Source of the DNA: Bacteroidales bacterium
GTDB taxonomy: Bacteria; Bacteroidota; Bacteroidia; Bacteroidales; JAADJA01
NCBI GenBank assembly: GCA_026984135.1
Contig: JALSSR010000172.1
Coordinates: 1-45,997, forward strand
Direction of reading: 5' to 3'
DNA: 45,997 bases
Position numbers and translations under genes: made by a program. The notes under the pieces are model-generated. The model did not search any database and was not told where the DNA came from. It was given only the letters and a program-made list of their open reading frames with translations. Position 1 is the stretch's first letter. Each line of letters starts with the position of its first letter. This document shows positions 23,367-31,383 of the stretch, in pieces.

Positions 23367-24656
23367 CTAATCTTTTATACATCGAACCGAATTTCCGTTA
23401 GTCATACCGGTAGTGGTAAGTATAAATTCATTGAGGCTAAAATTAAGAGCCGGTGTACGAACGTGATCACCGACCATTTTTGTTGACCACCAATACTCAT
23501 TATTTCCCGGAGCGTATAATACACCGGTGTAATAATTCCTGTATCCTGCCGGAAGTCCGGCAAACCCGTAATTATCCGTTCCGTAATATCCCCAGGTTGT
23601 ATATCCGTCTTCCCATCGAGGGTGTTCATTTGTATTGCAGTCGCCCCCCATAGGAGTATTCACCTGCCGGCATGATTTCAGCTTGCCACCCTGATATATT
23701 CCCCCGATAGTAGTAACGAGAGCATCCCAATCATCAGATGTCGGAATGTGCCATCCCTCAGGGCAAAGGCCATTTGGGTCAAAGACGGCATATCCGTTAT
23801 ACAGCGCACCATAGGAGTCTTTAAATGAAATATTATTATCAGGCCATACATAAGCACCTGATGTCAAACTAACCCAATTATCGTCTCCCGCCACATAAGG
23901 AATCGCTGTTCCGTTTTTGTATTTTGTGGTTTTAAGATTTTCTGCCATCCAGCATTGAGACCCTATTTGAGTGGTGGCGTATTTGTTCCCGTCAATATCG
24001 GTTACTGTGTCGGGGCATCCAGCGTTAATAACGGTTATATAGCCACTAACTGTCAGTGTATCTGCACAGTTACCGTTACTTACAATCAATTGAACAGTGT
24101 AGTTACCCTCATCATTGTAAATATGAGTTGTATTTTGTTGTGTACCACTACTCCCGTCTCCAAAATCCCAATGCCAGCTTATGGGATTGTTTGTTGACAT
24201 GTCTGTAAAAGCCACAGTAAGAGGAGCCTCTCCTTCGGTTGGATTAGCTGAAAATGCTGCTTCGGGAGCAATACATCCTCCTCCGCTTATCAAAACAACG
24301 GATATCTCATCCTGAGTATTACCGCCATTATTATCACTTGCGATAACTTTAATAGAATGGTGTCCAAGGGTGTCATTGCCCGTTTCCCAATTGTAATGGT
24401 AAGGTGCATCTTGAAATGATCCTTTTTTTGAGTTATCAATAAAGAAACCGACTTCGGTGATACTTCCGTCACTGTCGCTCGCATCTGCCAAAATATTAAC
24501 GGTTTCACCTTTTACTATTTCCTGTCCGTCCGACGGATAAGTAATGTGGCATTTCGGAAGTTGATTACCTGTTTCTTCTTTCTTACCACATCCTGCTATT
24601 ATGCCAATAAACAGCAAGACTAAAAAAACGATTGATTCTACATTTCTCTTTTTCAT
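23367..24656 (-). CDS. PKD- and FISUMP-domain surface lipoprotein
   Basis: 429 aa. Lipoprotein signal MKKRNVESIVFLVLLFIGII-AGC, with C23 as the lipidated residue. Domains in order: an Ig-like/cadherin-like domain (~33-125, ITYPSDGQEIVKGETVNILA, SIKVIASDNNGG); a PKD domain (~133-210, EAPLTVAFTDMSTN, WHWDFGDGSSG, YTVQLIVSNG); and a FISUMP domain (~215-429, DIDGNKYATTQIGSQCWMAE, NLKTTKYKNGTAIP, LCPEGWHIPTSDDWDAL, WSTKMVGDHVRTPALNF, GNSVRCIKD). FISUMP domains (Fibrobacter succinogenes major paralogous) occur on surface proteins and probably bind ligands. Two exact 17-bp direct repeats flank its promoter (24726-24763), suggesting activator-dependent expression. Confidence 0.88.
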   Translation of the reverse strand: MKKRNVESIVFLVLLFIGIIAGCGKKEETGNQLPKCHITYPSDGQEIVKGETVNILADASDSDGSITEVGFFIDNSKKGSFQDAPYHYNWETGNDTLGHHSIKVIASDNNGGNTQDEISVVLISGGGCIAPEAAFSANPTEGEAPLTVAFTDMSTNNPISWHWDFGDGSSGTQQNTTHIYNDEGNYTVQLIVSNGNCADTLTVSGYITVINAGCPDTVTDIDGNKYATTQIGSQCWMAENLKTTKYKNGTAIPYVAGDDNWVSLTSGAYVWPDNNISFKDSYGALYNGYAVFDPNGLCPEGWHIPTSDDWDALVTTIGGIYQGGKLKSCRQVNTPMGGDCNTNEHPRWEDGYTTWGYYGTDNYGFAGLPAGYRNYYTGVLYAPGNNEYWWSTKMVGDHVRTPALNFSLNEFILTTTGMTNGNSVRCIKD

Positions 24657-24697
24657 AATAAATAAATTTAGATTAACAATATTTTTAACTTTGGGTG

Positions 24698-24705
24698 TAA
24701 AATTA
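24698..24705 (-). promoter_or_regulatory. Probable -7 element of the FISUMP gene
   Basis: TAATTTTA on the minus strand, one base off TAnnTTTG, ~42 nt upstream of the ATG. A 20-bp spacer separates it from the first 17-bp direct repeat; no TTG -33 box is present at that position. Confidence 0.45.
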
Positions 24706-24725
24706 CGACGGGATTAAAAAAAAGA

Positions 24726-24763
24726 CTTGCACTATTCAGTCAAATGCTTGCACTATTCAGTCA
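24726..24763. repeat. Two 17-bp direct repeats at a 21-bp period upstream of the FISUMP gene
   Basis: CTTGCACTATTCAGTCA occurs identically at 24726-24742 and 24747-24763. A degenerate third copy (TTTGCAAAATTCAGCCCA) is at 24806-24823. The 21-bp period equals two helical turns, so a protein would contact the same DNA face twice. The first copy ends where the -33 box should be. This is the expected geometry for a tandem-binding activator such as a LytTR- or response-regulator-type protein. Confidence 0.8.
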
Positions 24764-24921
24764 TTTTGCAGTTTTTTTGGCATTTTTGAGTGATTTTGAC
24801 GGATATTTGCAAAATTCAGCCCAAAGTTTATGATAAGAGTTGATCTATTTATCGTTAATCTAAAATTGTATTTACCCCGTTTTATAAAGTTGCAAATGTC
24901 ATCTAATATCCAAATATTTCT

Positions 24922-27855
24922 CTATCTTTTCACTATTTTCTCAACATACACATTCCGTTTCGATTTTATTTTCACCGCATAAATGCCCTTTGGTAATTTT
25001 CCGAGGTCAATTTTGTATTTTTGTGACAGGAAGGTTCTTTGTAATATCTTTCTTCCTCGTATGTCGCTGATTTCAACTTCTACAGGTGTGTCTGCGTTAG
25101 GATTGTTTATGATAACAAAATTCCGGAAAGGATTCGGATAAATTGCCACTCTGTCCTTGTCAGGTTGCGGGATATTAGTATATGCATCTATTTCAACCTC
25201 AAAAGAGCAATTGTCAACTATTTCATTTTGTTGGTTTGTCAATGTCCAGACAATGGAGTAATTGCCAACTTCAAACATCTCACCGTCAAGTGTTTCCAGA
25301 TTATTATAATCGTTTGTTAGGGTCACAGGCTCGTTACAGGGATTCAATATTGTGTCGGGGTCAAATTCATTTCCCGTAACCGTATAGATGCCGGAGCTGT
25401 TTGCAGTTCTCACTTGATTTCCAACACAATAAGCCGAAGCATTCCTTTTGAATAGTTGTGCGGCTTGCGTAAAGTGTATATCCCCCTGTTCATCCTGCAC
25501 CGAACATCTGAATTGATTTCCGAAAATGTTTTCCGTCACATCAACAATTGTCAACAAAGCTTTTCCGGCACCTGAAAAAACATTATTATCCACAATATCC
25601 GTCCAGCCGGTTCCGTCGTCCATCTGCCATTGAAAGGCGGAAACACCTGCCGTCAGTACTGAAAAGGTTGCAGTTTCTCCATCGCATACCGTATCATTAT
25701 GGGGATTGTTTATTATTCTAAACATAAAATTTTCAGCCCAGCTCAGGTTTTCGGCGGGCCAGCATCCCAAAGTTATATCGTCATAACCATCATTGTTAAT
25801 ATCGCCGGTAAGGACTTCCCTTATTTCCTGTTCAACGGCGTAGGATTTGTTTTCAAAATCCTCACCACCATTGATATTTTTCAGGTAGTAAGCCCTGTTT
25901 ACATTTCCCGCTGCCGAAATAATATCCGTATAGTTGTCGTTATTGAGGTCACCTGTTGCAATGCCATAACTGCCGCCCCAAGTTTCAATTTCATGTTTTG
26001 TAAAGGTACCGTCCTGATTATTGATGAGCCAGGTTGCATAGCCCGGATTGCAAACAATATCGTCGTATCCGTCGTTGTTCAGGTCGGCTGAAGAAAGTTC
26101 GTCGGAGTATGAAACGGTTGGAGCTGCTATTCCTCCTCCGGAAAAACTACCTGTTCCGTCATTGATAAGATACCCTATGAAAGTATAACCGGAATAAAAA
26201 ATATCATCATCACCATCGTTATCGTAATCGGAAAAGCAGAGGCTCATTGGAGAGTTTAGCGTATCGGCAACAATTGTTTTTGTAAAGTTTCCGTTGCCTT
26301 GTGTGTTTAAATAAAGTGCGATTTTATTTTCATTAACCAAAGCAACCACAAGATCAATATTATTATCTCCGTCAATATCGGACAGATCCATACTTGCAGG
26401 TTCGTTGCACTGTGTGTCAATGTCATTTGGCCCGCTGAACTCCCCTGTACCACCGAGGTTCTCAAGCCAGAAAATATGGTCGCCCATTGCATCTGCCACA
26501 AAAAGATCGTCGTAACCGTCATTGTTGGCATCGGCAAATTTCAAATCCCAGATATTGTATCCCTGATCAAAAAGAATGTGCTCCTCACTGAAAGAGCCTC
26601 CCGCACCCTGGTTGTCCACCCGGCGAACAGACTGACCGTCGGAATAGAAGATGTCAATGTTTCCATCCTGATTGTAGTCGGTCATAGCAAGTTGCCAACT
26701 ACTTATTGACTTGTTGATGTTATGAACAACAAAACAACTTTTTCCATTTTCAAACCAATCAATCTTATTAGTATAACCGGCTTCCCAGGCATCGGCAGCA
26801 GCAATATCAATCAAGCCGTCACCATTAAAATCGCCGGCAGCCAAACCTTTCGGATCTTGAATTTCGGATGAAATAACCATCGGTTGAAAATCCTGATTTT
26901 CATTTTTAAAAAGAAGGATAAGGTCATCATTGGGCGAAGAAGTTACGATATCCATATCACCGTCAAGGTCGAAATCGGCAACCGTAAGCCCGTAAACTGC
27001 CGATAAGTTTTGAGAAATTACAATTTGCTCCGAAAAGGTGCCAGTTCCGTCCAGATTTCTGTACCAGGCAAGCTTGTTATCGTTTTTTGAAGTGGAGATA
27101 ATATCGGCATCTCCATCCATATCAATATCGGCGGTAGTGATGTTTGTGATAAAATCGGCCTGAGAGGTTATGATGACGCCATCTTGAAAAGTGCCGTCGC
27201 CGTTGTTCATAAACAGTACTATTTTGTCCGTTTGCCCGTAACCGGCAATTATATCGGGAAACGAATCATTGTTCAAATCACCGGTTGTAACCACAACAGG
27301 TATCTCCGCCGAAGATGTAATTATTTCCGGCGTTGAAAAATTCCCGTTACCGTCATTCAGGTAGAGCAAGATTGTGTTGTCACCTTTTTGAGCAGACATC
27401 ACATCCATATCACCGTCGTTGTCAACATCTGCCGCCGTGACACTTGCCGCGTGCGGTGCATCGTCGTTAATATACTGCTGGATAGAGAAATTACCGTCAC
27501 CGTTGTTTTTATACCAGCCGACATTGTCGTTAATTTGCGAAACGGCAAGAATATCAATAAGTCCGTCGTTATCAAGGTCGGAGGGAAAAAGCGAGGTGCA
27601 GAGATGGAATTGTGTTCCCAGCAAAACGGTATCGCCGAATATTCCGGCGGCAGGATCAAACAGATTGCAGCTTATCTCGTTATCTCCCGTTGAAGAGTAT
27701 ATCACATCATCATATCCGTCATTGTTCAGGTCGGCGGAAATTACCACCAGCGGGTTGTCGGGCGTCTCACTGATAACCTGCATCGGACTGAATACCTGAC
27801 CCTTTATACCTGTAAAAAGAAGCACAAGCATAAAAGAAAGAAACCTCAACTTCAT
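24922..27855 (-). CDS. T9SS-secreted VCBS/FG-GAP repeat protein, 977 aa
   Basis: Signal peptide MKLRFLSFMLVLLFTGIKGQ. About 13 FG-GAP/VCBS units (~30-680) carry Ca-binding DxNxDGxxD loops such as DLNNDGYDDVIYSS, DVDNDGDMDVMSA, DIDMDGDADIISTS and DFNGDGLIDIAAAD, and should form two seven-bladed beta-propellers. Then come an Ig-like domain (~690-790, DTVCDGETATFSVL, AFQWQMDDGTGW, FRCSVQDEQGD), a second beta domain (~800-890), and a type A T9SS sorting domain (VAIYPNPFRNFVIIN, VEISDIRGRKIL, LPKGIYAVKIK). The protein is probably a large extracellular propeller that binds a ligand or surface. It is encoded 5 bp after the gene at 27861, in one operon with it. Confidence 0.88.
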   Translation of the reverse strand: MKLRFLSFMLVLLFTGIKGQVFSPMQVISETPDNPLVVISADLNNDGYDDVIYSSTGDNEISCNLFDPAAGIFGDTVLLGTQFHLCTSLFPSDLDNDGLIDILAVSQINDNVGWYKNNGDGNFSIQQYINDDAPHAASVTAADVDNDGDMDVMSAQKGDNTILLYLNDGNGNFSTPEIITSSAEIPVVVTTGDLNNDSFPDIIAGYGQTDKIVLFMNNGDGTFQDGVIITSQADFITNITTADIDMDGDADIISTSKNDNKLAWYRNLDGTGTFSEQIVISQNLSAVYGLTVADFDLDGDMDIVTSSPNDDLILLFKNENQDFQPMVISSEIQDPKGLAAGDFNGDGLIDIAAADAWEAGYTNKIDWFENGKSCFVVHNINKSISSWQLAMTDYNQDGNIDIFYSDGQSVRRVDNQGAGGSFSEEHILFDQGYNIWDLKFADANNDGYDDLFVADAMGDHIFWLENLGGTGEFSGPNDIDTQCNEPASMDLSDIDGDNNIDLVVALVNENKIALYLNTQGNGNFTKTIVADTLNSPMSLCFSDYDNDGDDDIFYSGYTFIGYLINDGTGSFSGGGIAAPTVSYSDELSSADLNNDGYDDIVCNPGYATWLINNQDGTFTKHEIETWGGSYGIATGDLNNDNYTDIISAAGNVNRAYYLKNINGGEDFENKSYAVEQEIREVLTGDINNDGYDDITLGCWPAENLSWAENFMFRIINNPHNDTVCDGETATFSVLTAGVSAFQWQMDDGTGWTDIVDNNVFSGAGKALLTIVDVTENIFGNQFRCSVQDEQGDIHFTQAAQLFKRNASAYCVGNQVRTANSSGIYTVTGNEFDPDTILNPCNEPVTLTNDYNNLETLDGEMFEVGNYSIVWTLTNQQNEIVDNCSFEVEIDAYTNIPQPDKDRVAIYPNPFRNFVIINNPNADTPVEVEISDIRGRKILQRTFLSQKYKIDLGKLPKGIYAVKIKSKRNVYVEKIVKR

Positions 27856-27860
27856 AACGG

Positions 27861-29549
27861 TTATTGTTTTATCAACTTTCTTGTTTCGGTGAACTTTCCG
27901 GTTTCAATTTTCATGAAATAAATACCACGGTCATATTCCGACAGATCTATTCTTGTCTTGCCGGACATAGCGACCTTTTTAAAGATAGTTCTTCCCGTCA
28001 TATCCGAAACAATTATTGTTAACATTCCCCCGTAACTTCCGGTATTAACAATAAAAATACCGTTGCCGGGATTGGGATAAACGGATATATTATTCAGGTC
28101 ATTTTCATTTATTTCCGTAAGAGAAACATCATAGCAATCCGACATTGCCGAGCAGGGACCATTGGATATCAAAACGGCATAAGAGCCAGATTCTTCAGGC
28201 GTGAACGATTGTCCCACAGCACCTTCCACAAACGACGAATCCGCACAATTTATCCATTGGTATGAAAGTCCCGAAGCAAGTGCCGTTAAGGTTATTCCGT
28301 TTTGAAAAACATTTGTATTGATTTCATCATAAAAGGAGAGGCTGACGGATAGAGTGGAATCACAACCAACGGACATCATATAATCACCGGGTTGGGTCAG
28401 CCACATATTTCCTGCGAGCAAACTGTCGCCGAAACACAACGTTGTATCTACATACAGCAGTGTGCCGGGCTGGTAAAAATAAATTAGGTCGCCGTCATTA
28501 CTTGAAAATCTTCCTTTGTAAATATCCAGGAAGTTATCTTTGTTGATGTCACCGGTTTCAAAATCGTGTGAACTACCTATCAAATAGTTGGATGTCATAA
28601 TAAAAGAGCCCGGATTTGAGGGGTCGTTTTCAAATATGTATGTGTCGGTTATTATATCGGGAAGATTGTCATAGTTAACATCGCGCAATTCAACATCAAT
28701 GAAAAAGTTCTGACCTCCTTCGAAGATAGTATCTCCAGGCAGGAAATAGCCCAGTCCGTCATTTTCCCATATTTCGATATATCCGTGCCAGGGTGCAAAA
28801 ACAAGGTCGGGATAACCGTCACCGTTTATATCGGCGGCATCCACACCTTCTGAATCCTCGGCCAGGTCATTTTGTGCTTCCGTAAAATTACCGTTTCCAT
28901 CATTTGTAAAAAATTTGGAAGTGAAGCCGGTAGCTACTGCAGCATCAAGGTCTCCGTCACCGTCGGCGTCAAACAGAACGGCACTCTCGGGCGAAGAGGC
29001 ACTTAACTCCTGTCCGTTATCAATAAAATTACCCGTGCCGTCATTCAGATAGATGCCGGCTTTGTCATCATTGGGAAAAAATATATCGTCATAACCGTCA
29101 CCGTTCAAATCACCGACAGCGAGTTCGTGTCCCGAGGAGTTATTGGCCGTATTGTCCGACTTCAAACTGAAAACACCTGAGCCGTTGTTTTGCCAGACCT
29201 CTATCCCATAGCTTTGACTTGAAAAAGGTGCTGTTACAAAATCCCAGTCACCGTCATTATCAATATCAATAACCTGAACACCGAATCGCCACCGATTCGC
29301 ACCGAGGGTATATGCATTTGTATCAATAAGGCCTGTGCCGTCATTAAAATAGATTTCAATGTCATCGTAAGCATCAATGGTTACGACATCAAGCCAGCCG
29401 TCGCCGTTAAAATCCGCAAGCGACACACCGAAGGTTTCGCTCAATGTTCCGATTCCTTCCTCTCCAAGCTCATAATTAATACAGTTTTGAGCATTTGTGA
29501 CAGAAAAAAGCAATGTCGTCACGATTACCGAAAGTAAAAGTTTTTTCAT
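27861..29549 (-). CDS. T9SS-secreted VCBS/FG-GAP repeat protein, ~562 aa
   Basis: The frame opens at 29615, but the ATG at 29549 starts a normal signal peptide (MKKLLLSVIVTTLLFSVTNA) and lies downstream of the -7 box at 29585-29592, so I use it. Six to seven VCBS units follow (DFNGDGWLDVVTID, DIDNDGDWDFVTA, DLNGDGYDDIFFPN, DADGDGDLDAAVAT, DINGDGYPDLVFAP, DINKDNFLDIYKG), enough for one beta-propeller. After a Cys-containing Ig-like segment (GCDSTLSVSLSF, YQWINCADSSFVEGAVGQSF) a type A T9SS domain ends the protein (ISVYPNPGNGIFIVN, VSDMTGRTIF, YDRGIYFMKIE). The gene is first in an operon with the larger VCBS protein. Confidence 0.88.
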   Translation of the reverse strand: MKKLLLSVIVTTLLFSVTNAQNCINYELGEEGIGTLSETFGVSLADFNGDGWLDVVTIDAYDDIEIYFNDGTGLIDTNAYTLGANRWRFGVQVIDIDNDGDWDFVTAPFSSQSYGIEVWQNNGSGVFSLKSDNTANNSSGHELAVGDLNGDGYDDIFFPNDDKAGIYLNDGTGNFIDNGQELSASSPESAVLFDADGDGDLDAAVATGFTSKFFTNDGNGNFTEAQNDLAEDSEGVDAADINGDGYPDLVFAPWHGYIEIWENDGLGYFLPGDTIFEGGQNFFIDVELRDVNYDNLPDIITDTYIFENDPSNPGSFIMTSNYLIGSSHDFETGDINKDNFLDIYKGRFSSNDGDLIYFYQPGTLLYVDTTLCFGDSLLAGNMWLTQPGDYMMSVGCDSTLSVSLSFYDEINTNVFQNGITLTALASGLSYQWINCADSSFVEGAVGQSFTPEESGSYAVLISNGPCSAMSDCYDVSLTEINENDLNNISVYPNPGNGIFIVNTGSYGGMLTIIVSDMTGRTIFKKVAMSGKTRIDLSEYDRGIYFMKIETGKFTETRKLIKQ

Positions 29550-29584
29550 AATTTCATTTTTTAAGATTCTAAAGTTTGTCAGCA

Positions 29585-29592
29585 CAAAGATA
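29585..29592 (-). promoter_or_regulatory. -7 element of the VCBS operon
   Basis: A perfect TATCTTTG on the minus strand, 35 nt upstream of the ATG at 29549. Only a weak -33 (GTG/TGTG) is present at ~20 bp. It supports the later start codon. Confidence 0.65.
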
Positions 29593-29640
29593 CATATTTT
29601 TTTAATTTCACACACCCGGCTAATGTCATTATAACTTTGC

Positions 29641-31275
29641 TTATCGTACTTGATTTAGCATTTTTGATAACTCTTTTATTATCTGCTCATAATACTCGCT
29701 TTTTGAAGTTGTTTTGGTTAAAACGGTTTCAATGGTTTCCAGTTCATCCATAATATATTTCAGCGATTGCTCTTTGATGCCCGTGACGGCTTTCGATATC
29801 AAAGCATTTATACCGGAAGCAAGCCTGTATAAATTTATCTCTACTTCGCGCGGAATCTGTTTTTTAAAATATCTGCGGAACATTCCGCCGAAAACCGACA
29901 TCGGAAAAAGAAACCACAACAGGTCAAGATGACTTTCAAAGGTCCAGCTTACTTTTATGTCGGGTGTTTTCAATTTTTCATAACCTATATCAATATCTTC
30001 AACAGGCAGTTCAACATTCAGAATATCTTTAACTTTGTCTTTCAGGCTATTACGAAACGATTTTGCAAAAAACCCCAAATGCTCGCCGGCATCGTCAACA
30101 ATTTTTTCAAATTTTTCATTGTTATTGTCAACAAGATTAGCAAGCTCCACACCAAGCATCTCCGTCATCCAACGCTCAAATTTTCCGGTACGTTTATAAA
30201 GATTCCCGGACATTTCTTTATAATCGTTGATAAATCGCTCCTCCAATCTTTTAATTAAACTTTCCTTTCCGTCTTGTAAGATATCCAGCACCCTGTCTCT
30301 GACACCATTCAGCTCGTCCGACATAACCAAAGCCATTTCACGTGCAACAAAATTCCTGTTTATTCTCCTGTCGAAAATTTCTTTTTTCAGCTTTTCGCGC
30401 TCCTCTTCCGAATGCAGTGAACTCAACTTTGCTATTTCAAGATATGAAATGCACTGCTTTGTCAACGATGCCATTTTATAATCCAGTATCTCATCACGTT
30501 TCAGGTCAAAAGAGTTGCGTAAGGGTTCTATTAAAGATTTCAAGATATTTTGTTTGTAAAGGGCTGTGTCTTTCCGCAACGAATATCTGAAAATTCTGAG
30601 ATTCTTTCCAATAGTGGAATTTATGGATGAAGTGATATAAGATTCAATTTTGTTGAGCTCGTTTTCGGGAAACAGGTCTGTTTTCGTCAACAAGATAACC
30701 ACTTCGGGGGTGGCTTCGGATATATCCCTTATCAAATTCATCTCATCACTGCTCAAGGGTCTTTCGGTACTTATGGCAACTATGGCCACCCCTACTCTTA
30801 CAAACCAATGCTTTGTAGTTTCGGTGTTATGTTTCCAAAAGCTTCCGAGACCGGGAGTATCAACAAGATGCAAACCATTTAAAAAATGCAGTTCCGGCAG
30901 TGTAATATCAACATAATCAACCCGTTTGACATTATCGGGGTTTTTGGATTCATTTACAAAAAGGTTAACCGTATCAACTTCGATATGTTCATCCTTTCCA
31001 TCATAATATCTGACCAAAGCCTTTTCAATTTGTCCCAGGCCGATTCTGGTTATCACCGAAGTAACGGGAATAACACCGACAGGCAACACCTCCCTTCCCA
31101 CAAAACTGTTAATGAATGAACTTTTACCCGCTTTAAACTCTCCGAGTACCGCAACATCAATGGAATGAGTTTCGTTTATTGCTTCACCTATCTGTAAAGC
31201 ACGGATTTTCAGAACCTGAATATTCTCCTGCTCAATTATATCATTAACTTTTTTAAAGAGGTCAGTTCTGTCCAT
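29641..31275 (-). CDS. Bacterial dynamin-like GTPase
   Basis: 544 aa. All GTPase motifs are present: G1 GEFKAGKSS (45-53), G2 Thr in PVTSVITRI, G3 DTPGLGS (139-145) and G4 TKTD (197-200). A long helical region follows (~270-540), as in dynamin stalks, including RNFVAREMALVMSDELNGVR and RLEERFINDYKEM. Near 450-470 a hydrophobic segment (LLWFLFPMSVFGGMFRRYF) could contact membrane, like a paddle. Bacterial dynamins remodel or repair membranes and some act in phage defence. They often come as pairs or with a partner, but only one copy is seen here. A -7 box TACCTTTG is at 31353-31360. The cellular role is unknown. Confidence 0.88.
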   Translation of the reverse strand: MDRTDLFKKVNDIIEQENIQVLKIRALQIGEAINETHSIDVAVLGEFKAGKSSFINSFVGREVLPVGVIPVTSVITRIGLGQIEKALVRYYDGKDEHIEVDTVNLFVNESKNPDNVKRVDYVDITLPELHFLNGLHLVDTPGLGSFWKHNTETTKHWFVRVGVAIVAISTERPLSSDEMNLIRDISEATPEVVILLTKTDLFPENELNKIESYITSSINSTIGKNLRIFRYSLRKDTALYKQNILKSLIEPLRNSFDLKRDEILDYKMASLTKQCISYLEIAKLSSLHSEEEREKLKKEIFDRRINRNFVAREMALVMSDELNGVRDRVLDILQDGKESLIKRLEERFINDYKEMSGNLYKRTGKFERWMTEMLGVELANLVDNNNEKFEKIVDDAGEHLGFFAKSFRNSLKDKVKDILNVELPVEDIDIGYEKLKTPDIKVSWTFESHLDLLWFLFPMSVFGGMFRRYFKKQIPREVEINLYRLASGINALISKAVTGIKEQSLKYIMDELETIETVLTKTTSKSEYYEQIIKELSKMLNQVR

Positions 31276-31352
31276 ACCAATAACCTTAATTTTTTATTCA
31301 GGAGTCATCAGTCGAAATAATGACGGTTCGGGGTGAACTCCATCACCGGAAG

Positions 31353-31360
31353 CAAAGGTA
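31353..31360 (-). promoter_or_regulatory. -7 element upstream of the dynamin-like gene
   Basis: TACCTTTG on the minus strand, 77 nt upstream of the ATG at 31275, between the M49 peptidase stop and the GTPase gene. No clear -33 box. Confidence 0.45.
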
Positions 31361-31383
31361 AAGCAATTTTCCAAAAGTCAGAT

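Noticed and set aside
30342-30590. Plus-strand frames opposite the dynamin-like gene
   Set aside because: Antisense shadows of a gene with complete GTPase motifs.
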